A stretch of DNA of 64,000 nt, taken from NCBI GenBank assembly GCA_030789695.1, contig CM061130.1, forward strand, positions 14,871,860 to 14,935,859. Direction: 5' to 3'. The translations under genes and the position numbers were made by a program. The first letter of the stretch is position 1. Every line of letters starts with the position of its first letter. Under the pieces are notes generated by a model. That model was not told the origin of the DNA. It worked only from the letters and a program-made list of their open reading frames with translations, and made no database searches. This DNA comes from Scilla litardierei (taxonomy: Eukaryota; Streptophyta; Magnoliopsida; Asparagales; Asparagaceae). Positions 20,669 to 36,898 of the stretch are shown here, in pieces.

Positions 20669-20949
20669 TATATATATATACTAGTCATAACCCGTGCCCG
20701 CGGGCACGGTTCATTTATGATTTTTCCCCGCGAAATCTTTGTTACGCAAAAATTATTTCTACAGCCAAAATTTAAAAGAAAACAAATTAGCGTAAAAACA
20801 TTTAATAGCGCGGGCACCTTCGACAAGGAACAACAAATTCGGCGCGGGCGCCTTCGGCGCGGAACAACGAATTAACGTAAAAACAACAAATTCGGCGTGA
20901 GCGCTTTCGGCGCAGAACAACAAATTAGCGTAAAAAAATTTAGCGCAGA

Positions 20950-21700
20950 ACTATTATATAATTTCATTGTTTGATTATACCCACATCTATTTATGCCAAA
21001 AAAATTTCTTAAACAATTCCTGAATTTTTCATATCTTTACAAATTTCAAACTCTTAACCCTAAACAATTAATTCTTGAAAGCATAATCTGTGTGACCATG
21101 CAGCCGATAGCATCTCCTTTGGATGTAAAACGAATGACTGATTGGGGTAGGGATTTTCTGGAAAACATGGTATAATGCATTGACATATTTGGAAATGAGA
21201 ATCTAAAGAAGTCAGAGGCGGCAGCATGGGGGATATGATCAATTACTAATACTTAATTCTGCTACCCAGAAATTTTATAAATATATCTTGACGGCACTAC
21301 TTTTATCTTTTCATGGTCGTGTACTATCTTCGTCCATTGTCATAACATAAAATCATATGAATGATTCTGATAGTGGAAACCTTAAATGCTTTTCAATAAA
21401 TATAGGAAAATTTAATTCCATTCTATATGCAGGTCAAATAGGTTTTAGGCTTATATGCTTGTTGAATTAATTATTCATATATGAGATAGTTATAGAGAGT
21501 ACATTGTGGTTGTGGAATTCTAATTGTTACGTCTTTTTTTGTCATGCTATACTGATATTATCTTTTTTTGTCATGCTATGCTGATATTATCTTTTTTTGT
21601 CATGATATAGGTAATAGGTCCACTGGTAATTTACTTGGTGTGCATATCTTGTTCATTTCATTAATCTATCACACAACGTAAGTTCTTAATTTGATATTAG
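20950..21700. other. Non-coding part of element B
   Basis: AT-rich. The repeated phrase TCTTTTTTTGTCATGCTAT occurs three times near 21532-21605. A 60-codon frame at 20993-21175 has no recognisable content. Confidence 0.4.
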
Positions 21701-21770
21701 GTTGAGGTAGTAATTGATAAAATAATTGAGAAAGTTAGAACTGGAGAAATTGGCGATGGCAAGATATACG
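21701..21770 (+). pseudogene. Captured exon of plastid PII signalling protein (GLB1-like)
   Basis: The sequence between a splice acceptor (TTGATATTAG/) and donor (ACG/GTAAG) reads VEVVIDKIIEKVRTGEIGDG then KIY. RTGEIGDGKI is the P-II family signature, in the C-terminal half of the protein. P-II senses 2-oxoglutarate and ATP and, in plant plastids, controls N-acetylglutamate kinase. Only this 70-bp exon is present: no other GLB1 exon is recognisable nearby, so it is a fragment, not a gene. Its intact splice sites show it came from genomic DNA, not a retrotranscript. Confidence 0.8.
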
Positions 21771-23199
21771 GTAAGAATTTAGTCATTCTGGCTTCAAAAT
21801 TTCATATTCATCTAATCTAAATATATATGCTTCCTAGTGTGCTTATCATTTCTTCTCAGTTGCTTTAAGGGGATATTCAGTTTGAGATTATGACACTTGA
21901 TGTGAAAAAAAGATTTTGTAACTATGAAGGGAAAACTAATTGTTTGATCAGTGATCCTCTTCCATATATATTCCACTACTTTTCTGGAACCGGAGCACCC
22001 TTTAACCCTGCACTTCGAGAAATATATTTGTTGTAGTTGGCTCTGAATCTGTTAACTATGCTAGTACATTGTACTGATGAAACCACCATGTAACATATCC
22101 TAGAGAAATGTAATAATTTAAATTCACAGTCACAAAAGAAATGCAAAAAAATGTACAGTTCTCATATATTTAAAATGTTCACATGCACAAAAGTTAACAG
22201 GCATATGAGAAAATCCAAAATGTATAGTTAATTCAAATGTGATATTGATTAAAATATATGAGAAAAAATGCAACCAAATGTACAATTAATTCAAATAAAC
22301 TAATTAACTAAACTTTTGTGCAGGTTAAATATATGAGAAAATCCAAATGGTTCCAGGATGAAAAAGAAATCAAGTTATCATGTTTAGACATAAAACAACT
22401 TTATAATTAAATACAACTTCAACATTTTGTTTTTTGATGTTGAGCAGCATATCAATGTGATTTACAAATTGCAAATTGTTATTTCAATTACACATTGCAA
22501 AAGAGACCATATGTGCTGCTTTGTTCTCCAACTGGCAATTGATTCGGATGCAGCTGACATCGAATATTTTCCGTCAACACATTATACAACAGCGCATTAA
22601 GACTTCTAACAAATGGGAATGTTGGGTGTTTTATTCCGCTTCAGTTTTTTGTTAAAAAAACTCCAATGATTCAAATGGAAAATCCACCACCTGGCCATCA
22701 TTTTCATCGAAAATATCAACCTGACATCGAGTGCATCAAATATGTTGTTCCAATTGCACTTCATGGTTATGGCAACATCTGGCCCTACAGAGAGATGGGT
22801 TCTCGCTATTGATTACAGAATTGATAGTACATCTGCTATTGCCGAAATTGAATATTTTGACATGCATATCAGAAGTAATATGTACTGCTTTGTTCTCCAA
22901 GTTTTGCTTGTGTGCTTCAAAATGTATACTGAACTTTGATGGATCTTCGTTGTCCGACTTTTGTTGCATTGTCGGACTTTTGTTGCGTTGTATTCTTCCT
23001 GGGCATCGTTGCTCTTTGAAGTTAGTGCATATATAGTAGTGCCATATTTGTAAATTAAATCACAAACTAAGTCTGCTCCGTAAATGATATCATCACAAAT
23101 CAGACATGTAAAAATGGATACTGAACTTTTTCTATAGATCCAAAATCAGACTTTTAAAATTGCCATAGTTGAACTGAAAAAAATAGAAAACCAAGCAGA
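21771..23199. other. Non-coding part of element B
   Basis: AT-rich. Two loosely similar blocks (about 22490-22600 and 22725-22930) share GTGCTGCTTTGTTCTCCAA-like and GAATATTTT phrases. No recognisable exon. Confidence 0.4.
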
Positions 23200-27292
<4,093 letters not shown>

Positions 27293-27493
27293 CAGACCAC
27301 TGGATGAGGAGCCCAAATCACTGCTTGATGAGCTTAAACTGCTGCATTTTCTACCTCTATGAGTTGCATCCTTCTCTATCTCCACCGGAGGGTAGCTTGA
27401 TAAAGGAGGGTCATTACCACCGATATCCACATCCTCGTCCACATTTTCTTCTTTGCTAATAGCCTTCAAAATCAGGCACCGAAGGCGTGAGAC
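27293..27493 (-). pseudogene. Captured exon of a GTE (BET-type bromodomain) protein
   Basis: On the minus strand after a CTTCAG acceptor: VSRLRCLILKAISKEENVDE, then DVDIGGNDPPLSSYPPVEIE, then KDATHRGRKCSSLSSSSSDL. The SSYPPVEIEKD block and the following Ser-rich tract resemble the C-terminal part of plant GTE8/9/10-type chromatin readers. The bromodomain itself is not here. Only one exon is visible, running into AT-rich DNA. Identification is from remembered family wording; other Ser-rich nuclear proteins are possible but less likely. Confidence 0.65.
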
Positions 27494-27747
27494 CTGAAGG
27501 CATAAAAATTGAGATCCTTCAACATGTTAGTTGGTTATTGACTTTCTTCTCACATGATGGTAACATTAGTTAGTAACGACTGTTTGGCACATGGACTAAA
27601 ACTATCTGTAAATCTAGTAATATTGGTATTGGCATGAAACTGCAATGTGAGAATGACACTTGAACCCCCTTTCATAGATTACTTCATGCTATAAAAGTAA
27701 GCTTTGTGGTAATGTAATCTATAGTATCTATGATTCGAAAGATGTAC

Positions 27748-27880
27748 CATGCAGAACAGAAGCGAGGCTTCCATGTGGAGAGTACTGGAGAACTAAGTGA
27801 AGGCCTCCTTCCACGCTGAATATAAGCAGGTGTGCATTCGGATGATTAACTTGGGCGATGATTCCAAGCTCTGATAGGAA
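27748..27880 (-). pseudogene. Captured exon of a receptor-like cytoplasmic kinase (RLCK VI/RBK-like)
   Basis: The minus strand reads FDFLSELGIIAQVNHPNAHL, then IFSVEGGLHLVLQYSPHGSL and ASVLHG, followed by a GTACAT donor. This is the kinase N-lobe around helix C (the E of SELGII is the helix C glutamate), strands 4-5 and the hinge, as in RLCK class VI (RBK1/2-like) Ser/Thr kinases. No catalytic loop or activation segment is present. The exon lies about 255 bp from the GTE exon on the same strand. Confidence 0.8.
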
Positions 27881-29272
27881 ATCAAAAAACTTAATTGGAT
27901 TTTTGATGAAGTAGTTATATCCGCAGACCGCTAGAGTGGAATACTTCACAGGACTGCTCGTCAACAATGTGAAAACTGTATATTAAGTGGTCACCATTCA
28001 CCAGGATCTAGCGAACCTTGTCAATCTATTTGAGACATTGTTGTCTTTGAGAACATGAAATCAGCAATATTTTGTGATTATCGTCCGTTAATGTACAGAA
28101 GCATCAAGAATATGTTGATGTTTAAACTCTGCCCATTTTTTCAAGAGTTCAAGTGGTGTAGGTTTTCTGATAATCTCATACACACAATAAAACCTATATG
28201 GGTAATCAATGTCAGACTTCTTAGTTAAATTAGTTACTAAACTGCTTTGCATTGTTGATGCATCATGAACCCTTGGAATCAGCAGTAAGATATGACACAT
28301 CTTGCAAGCAATTTAAATTTTTTAGATCCAAGCACATGAATGTATGTTCTTTTTTACTCTAGAGCATATGAATCACATCAAAGGTTTGCATGCTATACCC
28401 AGACTGATCATCAAATTCTTCTTCTTGATGTCATAGTAACATATGCTGTACAGGTGCGAAACAGGTTTAATTAGTAACCCTGAGAAAATTAACGATGCAT
28501 GAGGTAGATAAAGATGCTTAACTATAATATCAATTAGAATTTGACATTTAAAGTAAAGTCGCAAAAGGATGCACCAAAAATGCAATTTTTATCCATGTAT
28601 CTTCCTAATAATTTCTATGAGAAGAGAAAGCAAAGGAATTAACCTGGAATTATATATTTGCAAAATTGAAGAAGCCATCGGAGGCAAGGACCATATGTCC
28701 TTATAAGATCCAGTCTTCACCAAGTAGTGAACTTCGACAACTAAGACAAATTCAGAACTTAAGATTAAAATTTTACCATATACCTCATAGAATATTTCCT
28801 AAAATCAGGTATTTGATTTCTTCTTTCGATCCTTTACCAAGCTGATGTCTGTTCTTCTTCTCTGTGCGTTATCTCAATGTAAGAGATCCTGATCGGTAAT
28901 CAAAACAAACAAAAAACAAAATCAAAGCTAAAAGCACAAAAAATTGAGATCAGATTACAGATGAGATCTAAAAACAAATAATAGTATCAATACTAAGGGA
29001 TCCTTATCAGTAGTTAATATGCATAAAAATCATGATCAAGCTGAGATCGCAAAAACTGAAATTGGATTAAAGATGAGATCCTACTAAAAACTAAAGAATA
29101 TCTTTTTAGCTTGTGTCTGGAAATAGTCTCTACAATTTCTCTTGAAGGACTGAAGCTGTGTCCATCTACAAAATCAATACGGTACCCATATTTTTTATTT
29201 CATAAATCAAACACAAAAACTAAAGGTGGGTGCTAATGGTTTATGATATTTTTTCGATCCACTGCTGCTAAG
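27881..29272. other. Non-coding part of element B
   Basis: AT-rich. Minus-strand frames at 28300-28088 (EIIRKPTPLELLKKWAEFKH) and near 29165-29106 (VDGHSFSPSREIVETISRHK) have protein-like composition and may be further exon fragments, but I cannot assign them. Confidence 0.35.
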
Positions 29273-29366
29273 AACCCCTGGAGGATGCACTGCTGCTGAT
29301 TTAGCATCAGAAGAGGGTTATGAAGGCTTGGTTGCGTATCTTGCAGAAAAGGGATTAACTGCACAT
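29273..29366 (+). pseudogene. Captured exon of CAMTA (calmodulin-binding transcription activator)
   Basis: After a CTGCTAAG acceptor the plus strand reads TPGGCTAADLASEEGYEGLV, then AYLAEKGLTAH, then a stop. This matches the end of the ankyrin-repeat region of CAMTA factors (G-x-TAADLAS-x-x-G-x-x-G-x-x-x-YLAE-x-x-LT), which bind CGCG elements and calmodulin. The CG-1, TIG and IQ regions are absent. A single captured exon, not a functional gene. Confidence 0.75.
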
Positions 29367-29660
29367 ACCTAAACAATGGAGATATTATTATGCTAAGTTG
29401 AATTTGAAATCAGTGCAAATAATAAGAAATAATAAGAAAATATGAGGGAAAATAGTTAGAAATCGCTGCCAAATCAGTGCAAAATGAAAATTGTTATGCT
29501 AAGTTGAATTTGAAGAACTCAAAATGAAAAAAACAGATAACATATTTAGTACTGGAACTGATGAAAATGGTAAAAGAGAAAGAACTCATTTTGCAATACC
29601 TAAAATACAATTCCAAACAATCCATCTTGCAATATTCCTATGATTTGCTCAGCCATATAG

Positions 29661-30045
29661 CTGCATCATAAATAGGGGGAAACCCCAACAATTTACTCAG
29701 TGTAACTCAAAAATGGCAGTTTTGCATAACAGTTTGGTCCAAAAACTACTCACCCTCTTCGGTTCACCATTATTGCCTCAACTACTCGTCTGCATCATAA
29801 ATAGGGGGAAAACCCAACAATTTACTCAGCTTAACTCAAAAATGGCAGTTTTGCGTAACAGTTTGGTCCAAAAACTACTCACCCTCTTCGGTTCACCATT
29901 ATTGCTACACTGCTCGTCTGCATCATAAATAGGGGAAACCACAACAATTTACTCAGCTTAACTCAAAAATGGCAGTTTTGCATAACAGTTTGGTCCAAAA
30001 ACTACGCACCCTCTTCGGTTCACCATTATTGCCTCCAATGGTGGT
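29661..30045. repeat. Three tandem copies of a 128-bp unit
   Basis: Units starting CTGCATCATAAATAGGGG occur at 29661, 29790 and 29918. Each contains CAACAATTTACTCAG, AAAAATGGCAGTTTTGC and CTCTTCGGTTCACCATTATT. The 71-codon frame across two units is a repeat artefact. Confidence 0.9.
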
Positions 30046-32671
30046 GGAGATGATGTGTCCGGTGACTAGACTGTCGTTCAGCTCTGCAACTGATTGCTAC
30101 CGCAACAAAAACCAAACAAATGAACTTTTTGACAAACAAAATTAGAAATGAACCAAATAGTACAAAGGTAATGTCCTATAAAATTAGAAATGATAGACCT
30201 TTTTTGGTTGGAGAGCGGGGAGCCGAATCCATCAACAACGAAGTTGGACTTGTCATTAGGCCTCCATGATCTGCTTCACGGTTAGCGCAGGCACGACATG
30301 ACCCCCACGGTCATGGCATGATTTTGCTAACATTGAAGCAAATCAGAGCAACAGAGATGCTAGAATACAGTATAGGTCATTAAAGGACAGGAATGATGCA
30401 ACCGCGATAAGAAGTTGATGAAAATTGTTTGCCCACACCTTGAATTTCTGCGATTTTCATCAAAACCCTCATTTTCTTTCAAATAAGCAATAATCTCCAA
30501 GAGGCAACATAGACACGAATTCAAAAGAGCAATCAATGCAAAATAATGGATACTCATTATTCTAATTCATACTCAAATTCATACTCATTATCATATTTTG
30601 CCATGAACTGGAACTGATATGCAATCACCAAAAAATCTGAATTGCAATGGACTCCCATTCTCCAAGTGATTGCATATACTGGAAAAACCAATTGTGACTA
30701 TGCAATCACAAAAATTGACAAATGTTGTTATATTAACATCGCCATGAATTCAATAAGAAATATTTTTTGTGAATTGCCATGGTTATATTAACTAATTTTG
30801 TTAAATCATTTAATAGCTGTGAATATGCAAAATAATATGATATAATTATTTGCTCAGATTGATCTGAGATTCTAATGCATATCAGTTTAAGCAAAAATTC
30901 TAATACATATGCTAATTAAGCAAAAAATTCTAATGCATATTAGTTGGTTTTTTGCTCAAAGACATGCATATCCTTTCAAAAATTGCATTATTTCTCAGAG
31001 ATTGCTCAGAGATATGCATATCCTGTCAAAAATATCAGAGCAAAAAATTCTGTCAAATATTAGAGCAATCCTGTTAAATATCAGAGCAAAAAATTCCAAT
31101 GCATATCCTGTCAAAAATTTGTGATTGCATATCCTGTAAAATGATAGTGGGAAAAAAATTCTAATATTTTTTTACATTACCTCCATAACACATGTTTCTG
31201 GTGCATCAATAGAAAATAACTAACAGAGAGGTGGAGAGAGATGCCTAACTCCTCAAATTCGATCAGCCGCCATCATCAGAATTTTAGTGTTTTGCTTGCA
31301 TGTAACCAAAATTAAACCCAACAACTTCAGACATTTATGGATAAACTTGAGGCTGAGAAGCAACAAAACAAAAAACATTAGGGGAAAAAAACTAATGGAG
31401 ATACATTAATTTTCAAGTTTTTCTTTCATTGCTAGGATGGAAAGAATAATGTTTCTAAAAACATAAACAAAATGAAAGCTAAAATAAATACGTTTAATAA
31501 AATTCTTTCCAGTTTTGAACAATAAATACTTTTGTCCAGATTCCCCTAGAATAACCCGTCACCGAATAATAAAACCTGTGAAAGTTAACCAAGTGTCAAT
31601 ATAACCATTGAAGAAAAATGCTAAAAACAGATAGCACAAAAACTTTGCTCAAGTTGTTGTCTATCATTGGAATTCCCTATAAACTTAAGGTCACAGGCCA
31701 CCAAGTTATCATTCAAAATTCATTCCATTCGATTATTCATCAATTCGTTGAGCCCTACTCCATTTGGCATTATTACTTTTAACAGGCATACGATGGACCT
31801 TTAGAGTAATATCCATGATATTAACTACCTTCAACAAACTTACCTGCTCACATATAATTAAATTAATATAATAGCAGCGGTCATAACAAACTTAAAGGAG
31901 ATCCCAAAGTGAAAGAGATTATATGAAAGCAATGATCATTTAGCAAAAAAGGAGTTAACTGTGGCTATGTGGCAAAAAAGGAGTCGAATTACTTTAAAAT
32001 GATCATTTGGGATAATGCATGCATCAAATATTATAGGCCCCATCAGTTAACTACATATTGAATGAGTATAAGAATTCAACATAATATCAAAAAAAACTAA
32101 AGAATTCTATACATAAAATATTATTACTCTTATAGCATATCATTATTAGTGAAATCTGAGAAAGGATTAGCACCGAAAAGAAAATTTTAGAATGTGATGG
32201 AATGCATTTGTTAACAGAGTACATTTTAGATAGCCCAATGCCAGATAATGCTGATGAGATAGCTCATAATATGCTAAATACAGAAAAAAGATTCAAGTAG
32301 GTACGAAAAAAGACTTGACATCATGACAAAGTTTAATTTTTGTTTTAGCATGTACACTAATTAGTTTACGTCAATTTGTTAATGTACTGTTTGTGTTGAG
32401 ATTTGTATAATTATCAAGAAACACTTTTTTCATCTAAAGACTGGACTTTGCCTGCACAAAAATGTGTTGAAAGGGTATGTATTTTATTGCGTTGTATACA
32501 AAAAAAATTGAGGCATCCTTACAAATAGTTTCGTGAATTATTCCGAAATTCCTAAATCATTCTACCAACGAAGTCACCAAAAAGGCATAGAAAATAATTC
32601 TTATTATTATGTATACATCAATAATTATGTAAAAAATATCATGATTAGAATTCTAGATATAGCATGATTAG

Positions 32672-32735
<64 letters not shown>

Positions 32736-34601
32736 AAATCCTTATCAAATGAATATTGGAGTCTAATAAAATTACCAAATAACCAAAGAATTTTATACAC
32801 AATGTTATATTACTCTTACAGAAAAATTATAATCCTGCCAATGATTTCATCATCAGAATTCTAAATATATCATTAGTGAATCCTTACCGTGAAACGTTTG
32901 TCTGGGCTCAAAAGAAAGCGGCAGCGGCAGCTGGCTGGCTGAGTCATACGGCGAGAGGGAGTAGTGGATGATCGAGGCGAAGGCCTCTGAAATTGATCGC
33001 CGAGAGGGAGCGGTGGATGATCGAGGCCACCAAAAATGAGAATGAAAAACAAAAAACAAATTTTAATAATATTCAAACTGAATAATATTGAAACTTTAGT
33101 GCAAAAGGGGGAGCTGGGGTTTATGGAACACCTACATCTGGCAAGCAACACTCGTCACGAAGACAAAGACGAAGTTATAATCATGTCCATAGTCCACTCG
33201 ATGTACGTTTTTCCTTCTGAATTTGGAGACTCATGCTCTTTATCTTTGCCATCTGGAATGCTGATTATATCCTTGTTTGGAGATCCCTGAAAATTTATAA
33301 GCCAGTCCTATATCAGAAAACAATATATTTTCATTATAATCTGAATGATATCATATCAGACTGTTCATATTATTTTAGTTAAAAGGTGTAGTCGAAAAAT
33401 TAACTTTAACCTGATCAATTCAACATTAGAAGCTTCTAGCACAACAATTTCAACAAACTGCTCAAATATCTAACCGTTCAAACACAAATATATGGTATTA
33501 CTATGAAATAATTCCAGAAAAACACTACTTGGATACCAAAAAAGAAAAAAAGCTGATGTTTGTTTTGTGCTGCTCTTTTAAAAGAAGGTCAAAAATAATA
33601 AAATTACTACTGAAACCACTCAAATGGTCCATGTACAATCAACTATAATCCTATCATAAAAAGCTGCCAAAAGCTACCAAATACTCCAAGCTAATATTAA
33701 GTGGCCTAAATCTTCAAATTGTTTCAACATGGGGTATGGAAGCCTATTTTCTTCGTTATCTTACATAATATTTATGTATTAATACCTAAAGATTGCTGAA
33801 TTCAAATAAAAATTTCAACATGAAAATCTCAGAATTCAAGGGGTTATGCACCTAAAAAATTAATATAGGAATTGCACTATTTTCAGCAATGGGCAATGTT
33901 GAGACTGCAATTGTGAGTTCCCCAAAAATTATATTGATGGCCAACATTGAGTAATCCCACTCTGATCAAGGTTTATAAAAGTCAAATTCAAACAAAACAA
34001 TGTTGCGCATGGAATGAGTGTTGTGCAGACCTGAAACAGCCAAACAAAACAAATTCAACAATTATCAGGCAATTTCAGTGAACAAATTCCTTGCATTCAC
34101 TCAACTCTTCGAGACCATATGCAGATTATTCCTGATGCTAGTTTGTTTATTTTTCAATGACAAAATTTCGTTATCATAAAGGATGCAAAGCAACTTCTGT
34201 TCCTATTTCAAATTTTCAATGACATTATTGAAAAATCTTTAAAACGATAAAGCCTTCGATTGAAAATTTCAAAATTGAAACCAAAACTATTTGAAGTCAT
34301 CATCGTATATGAGAGGTCATCTCGCATATGTCATATGATTCCCATTATTCTCTTCAACCAATATTATCAAAATGATAAGCTGAAGTTCCAATTGAAACCA
34401 GAAAAATTTATTGTTGTCTCCTTTGGGGAAAATCAAAAGATATAAATAAACCAAAATGGAAGACAAATTTTTGTGAAAACTGCAGTCAAGAAATGAATAT
34501 TGAAGAACGAAAACAAAAAGTGATGGTTACCTAAATGAACAGATTCCATGCCAATATGAACAGATCTCAAGCCCAAGAGAACAAATTCCAAATCCCTTAC
34601 T
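30046..34601. other. Non-coding part of element B
   Basis: AT-rich. Contains a repeated TGCATATCCT..CAAAAATT motif (30960-31130) and the TA microsatellite at 32675. A minus-strand frame near 33287-33180 (GSPNKDIISIPDGKDKEHES) after a TTTCAG acceptor looks exon-like but is unassigned. Confidence 0.35.
32675..32729. repeat. (TA)n microsatellite
   Basis: About 55 bp of uninterrupted TA repeats. The YIYIYI reading frame across it is an artefact. Confidence 0.95.
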
Positions 34602-34687
34602 TGCAAGTACAATCCGTAGAGCAAGATGGCTACGCCGTTCCCCATCATGGAGCAGCCCTGTGATCCGCCGAATCCAACATCGGCCAT
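34602..34687 (-). other. Possible captured first exon, family unknown
   Basis: ATG at 34687 reads MADVGFGGSQGCSMMGNGVA and ILLYGLYLQ, then GTAAGG. The G+C is higher than the surroundings, and a further GC-rich block follows at 34780-34900. It looks like a coding first exon but I recognise no family. Confidence 0.3.
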
Positions 34688-35270
34688 GGCGCCCTCCACA
34701 TCCAAGAGAATGAAAACCCCTATCATCTGCTTCTAAAGGACGGCAATCAGAGATCTGGGAGAGCTTTTGAAGGACGGCGAGATTTTCGACCAAAACCCCC
34801 TCTCATCCTTGAGAGGAGGACGTTGGCCGAAGCAGTTGATGGCTTTTCGTAGGGGGTGGGGTTGCCAGCGTGCTAGGAGGAGAGGGGCGAGGCTGGGGCC
34901 TGTTCTTTTTGATTTCCCCAAAATGAGCGTGAAACAGTTTTCCCCCCATAAATTTCGAAAGATTTCAGTTTCTCTCATTGTTTTCACACTAAAATTCAAA
35001 TTTTTCCCCCCAAATTTTAAAATTACAACTTAAACTCTTATCCAATTTCTCATATCCAATATCTCTTATCCAATAACTCATATATCATCCCTCATTTATA
35101 TACCCCAAATACAATTCAAACCCTTATCCAATTTCTCTTATCCAATATCTCTTATCCAAAAACTCATCATAACATCCCTCATTTATATAACCCAAATATA
35201 ATTCAAACCCTTATCCAATTTCTCTTATCCAAAAACTCTTATCCAATAACCCATGATAACATCCCTGTTT

Positions 35271-35275
<5 letters not shown>

Positions 35276-35307
<32 letters not shown>
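35276..35307. repeat. (TA)n microsatellite at the element B right end
   Basis: TA run joining the element B 3' terminus to the MITE-like element that begins GGAAAATTTTC. Confidence 0.9.
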
Positions 35308-35309
<2 letters not shown>

Positions 35310-35682
35310 AAAATTTTCAAATGAGAACATTTCGCACCGTGCGAAAATGTTTTTAGTTTTTTTTTGAAATTTTTTTTTTCAAAAATTTTTTTTTCCACCC
35401 TCATTATATGTTGTTATACCCCCCTCAAAAAATAATCAATGAGAAATAATGTCATTTGGCCTTCGATCAAGGCATTTCATCAAATTCGCACGTTTTGAGA
35501 CCGTTAAATTTGTAACGGGTGGATGGGTGCTCTAATGCCCAACGGGTTCACCCATTATTTTCCCTGGGGTATATATTTGTATGGATTAAACATCAAAAAA
35601 AGAATTTTTGAAAAAAAAAATTTCAAAAAAATAAAAAAAATGTTTTCGCACCGTGCGAAAACCCCTTTTTTCGCAACCGAAG

Positions 35683-35690
<8 letters not shown>
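35308..35690. mobile_element. MITE-like element flanked by TA microsatellites
   Basis: About 380 bp lying between two (TA)n tracts. Near each end is a TTTCGCACCGTGCGAAAA-type palindrome (35325-35350 and 35643-35660), with poly-A/T runs inside and no credible ORF. This arrangement resembles Micron-type MITEs, which sit inside TA microsatellites. Family name not certain. Confidence 0.55.

Positions 35691-35778
<88 letters not shown>
35688..35778. repeat. Compound (TA)n(GT)n microsatellite
   Basis: About 60 bp of TA followed by about 30 bp of GT. ORFs across it on both strands are artefacts. Confidence 0.95.
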
Positions 35779-35779
<1 letters not shown>

Positions 35780-35806
35780 AGTGCTTATTTGTCACGACAT
35801 TACACT

Positions 35807-36760
35807 ATGCCTCCATGAGGTAGGGGTAGAGGCAAGTAGCTTACTGCTAAGAGGCGGAAGACTAGTGACCCCGATGCTTCTTCTTATGCAACAGCATTAC
35901 CAGCCCATCCACCACCAATGCATAGCGACCCTATCCCTGCACCAATCGCACAGCTACCACCCCCTATTAAGACGTATGTGATCACTTTTAGAGATGACAC
36001 ACAACACGCCAGATTTGGGAGGATCTCTACACGTCAGAACATACCCACTAGGTTTGCTCGTATTCCCACACTCGAGCGCCTATGGCTACACCAGGGTTTG
36101 CATTAGCTATACGATAATATTGGTTGGGGTGATTTTCTGTCGGTGTCAATGAACACACATGTTCGACTAACACTATGGGTCTTGAGTTTTATCTGTAGGA
36201 CTCCTAGGGGTTATTTGTTCAGGCTCATGTACCGTGATTGTGAGATTACTCATGACATGGTCCGTACTTATTTTCACTGACCCCCAGTTCCTGACCATGA
36301 CAGTGTATATGGCCCATGTCATCACATCCATACCCCCACATTTTCTGCTGATGCATTCTAGGAGTAGATCACAGGCATCCCATCCTTTGACCCGAGTCGA
36401 TCGAAGGTTTCGTCAATAGTCCACCCCTGACTATGCCTCGCATATCACCTTTTAGCGACTACTTTATTTGGTAGGCTAGAGGTAGGGACAATCTCCACTC
36501 CTGACCTTTTCATCTTGTCGGCTATGACACATAAGCGAGTGTTCGAGGCTGGCGGGGACGTCCTAGTTCCTACAATGTCCATCGATGTCAATAGTTGGTT
36601 TTTCGACCGCATTCTTATCTCGATCTCCTCCACCAAGGCGATATGTTGTGGTAGTTTGATCAGTATTCTCGCCTCTATATTCATTATCTAGTTGCCTGCT
36701 GAGTTGGTCCTTGCTATGGGACCTACATCTTTTACCGGCCAGGTCTTTTCCCATATGCAT
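35807..36760 (+). pseudogene. Decayed Athila extra ('env-like') ORF
   Basis: The ATG at 35807 (MPP, stop, GRGRGK) begins a basic segment (TAKRRKTSDPDASS). Then comes YVITFRDDTQHARFGRISTR, TLERLWLHQGLH, YDNIGWGDFLSVSMNTHVRL and SFICRTPRGYLFRLMYRD. After a shift comes STPDLFILSAMTHKRV and KAICCGSLISILASIFI, which align with TIPDLFILWAMTF and KICCGGIITIIVTYPPF in gypsy-2 (46400-46200). Stops and shifts are frequent (first at codon 4). It is the plus-strand extra ORF of another Athila-like element, otherwise missing here; its flank is cut by the Sire-1 LTR at 36899. The domain's function is not established. Confidence 0.7.
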
Positions 36761-36898
36761 ATGATCCGATCACATTGCAATCACCATTGGGCCTGGCTCC
36801 ATGGTCCCCTCCATGCAGATTATGTCGTGCTTCCGAATCCTGATCGAACTTACGTGGGACCAGTAGGTGCTGAGTGGATGTTCCCTATGGAACTCTAC

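Noticed and set aside
32664..32864. YIYIYI-type ORF (also 35523-35981 and 35586-35795)
   Set aside because: Translation of TA/GT microsatellites.
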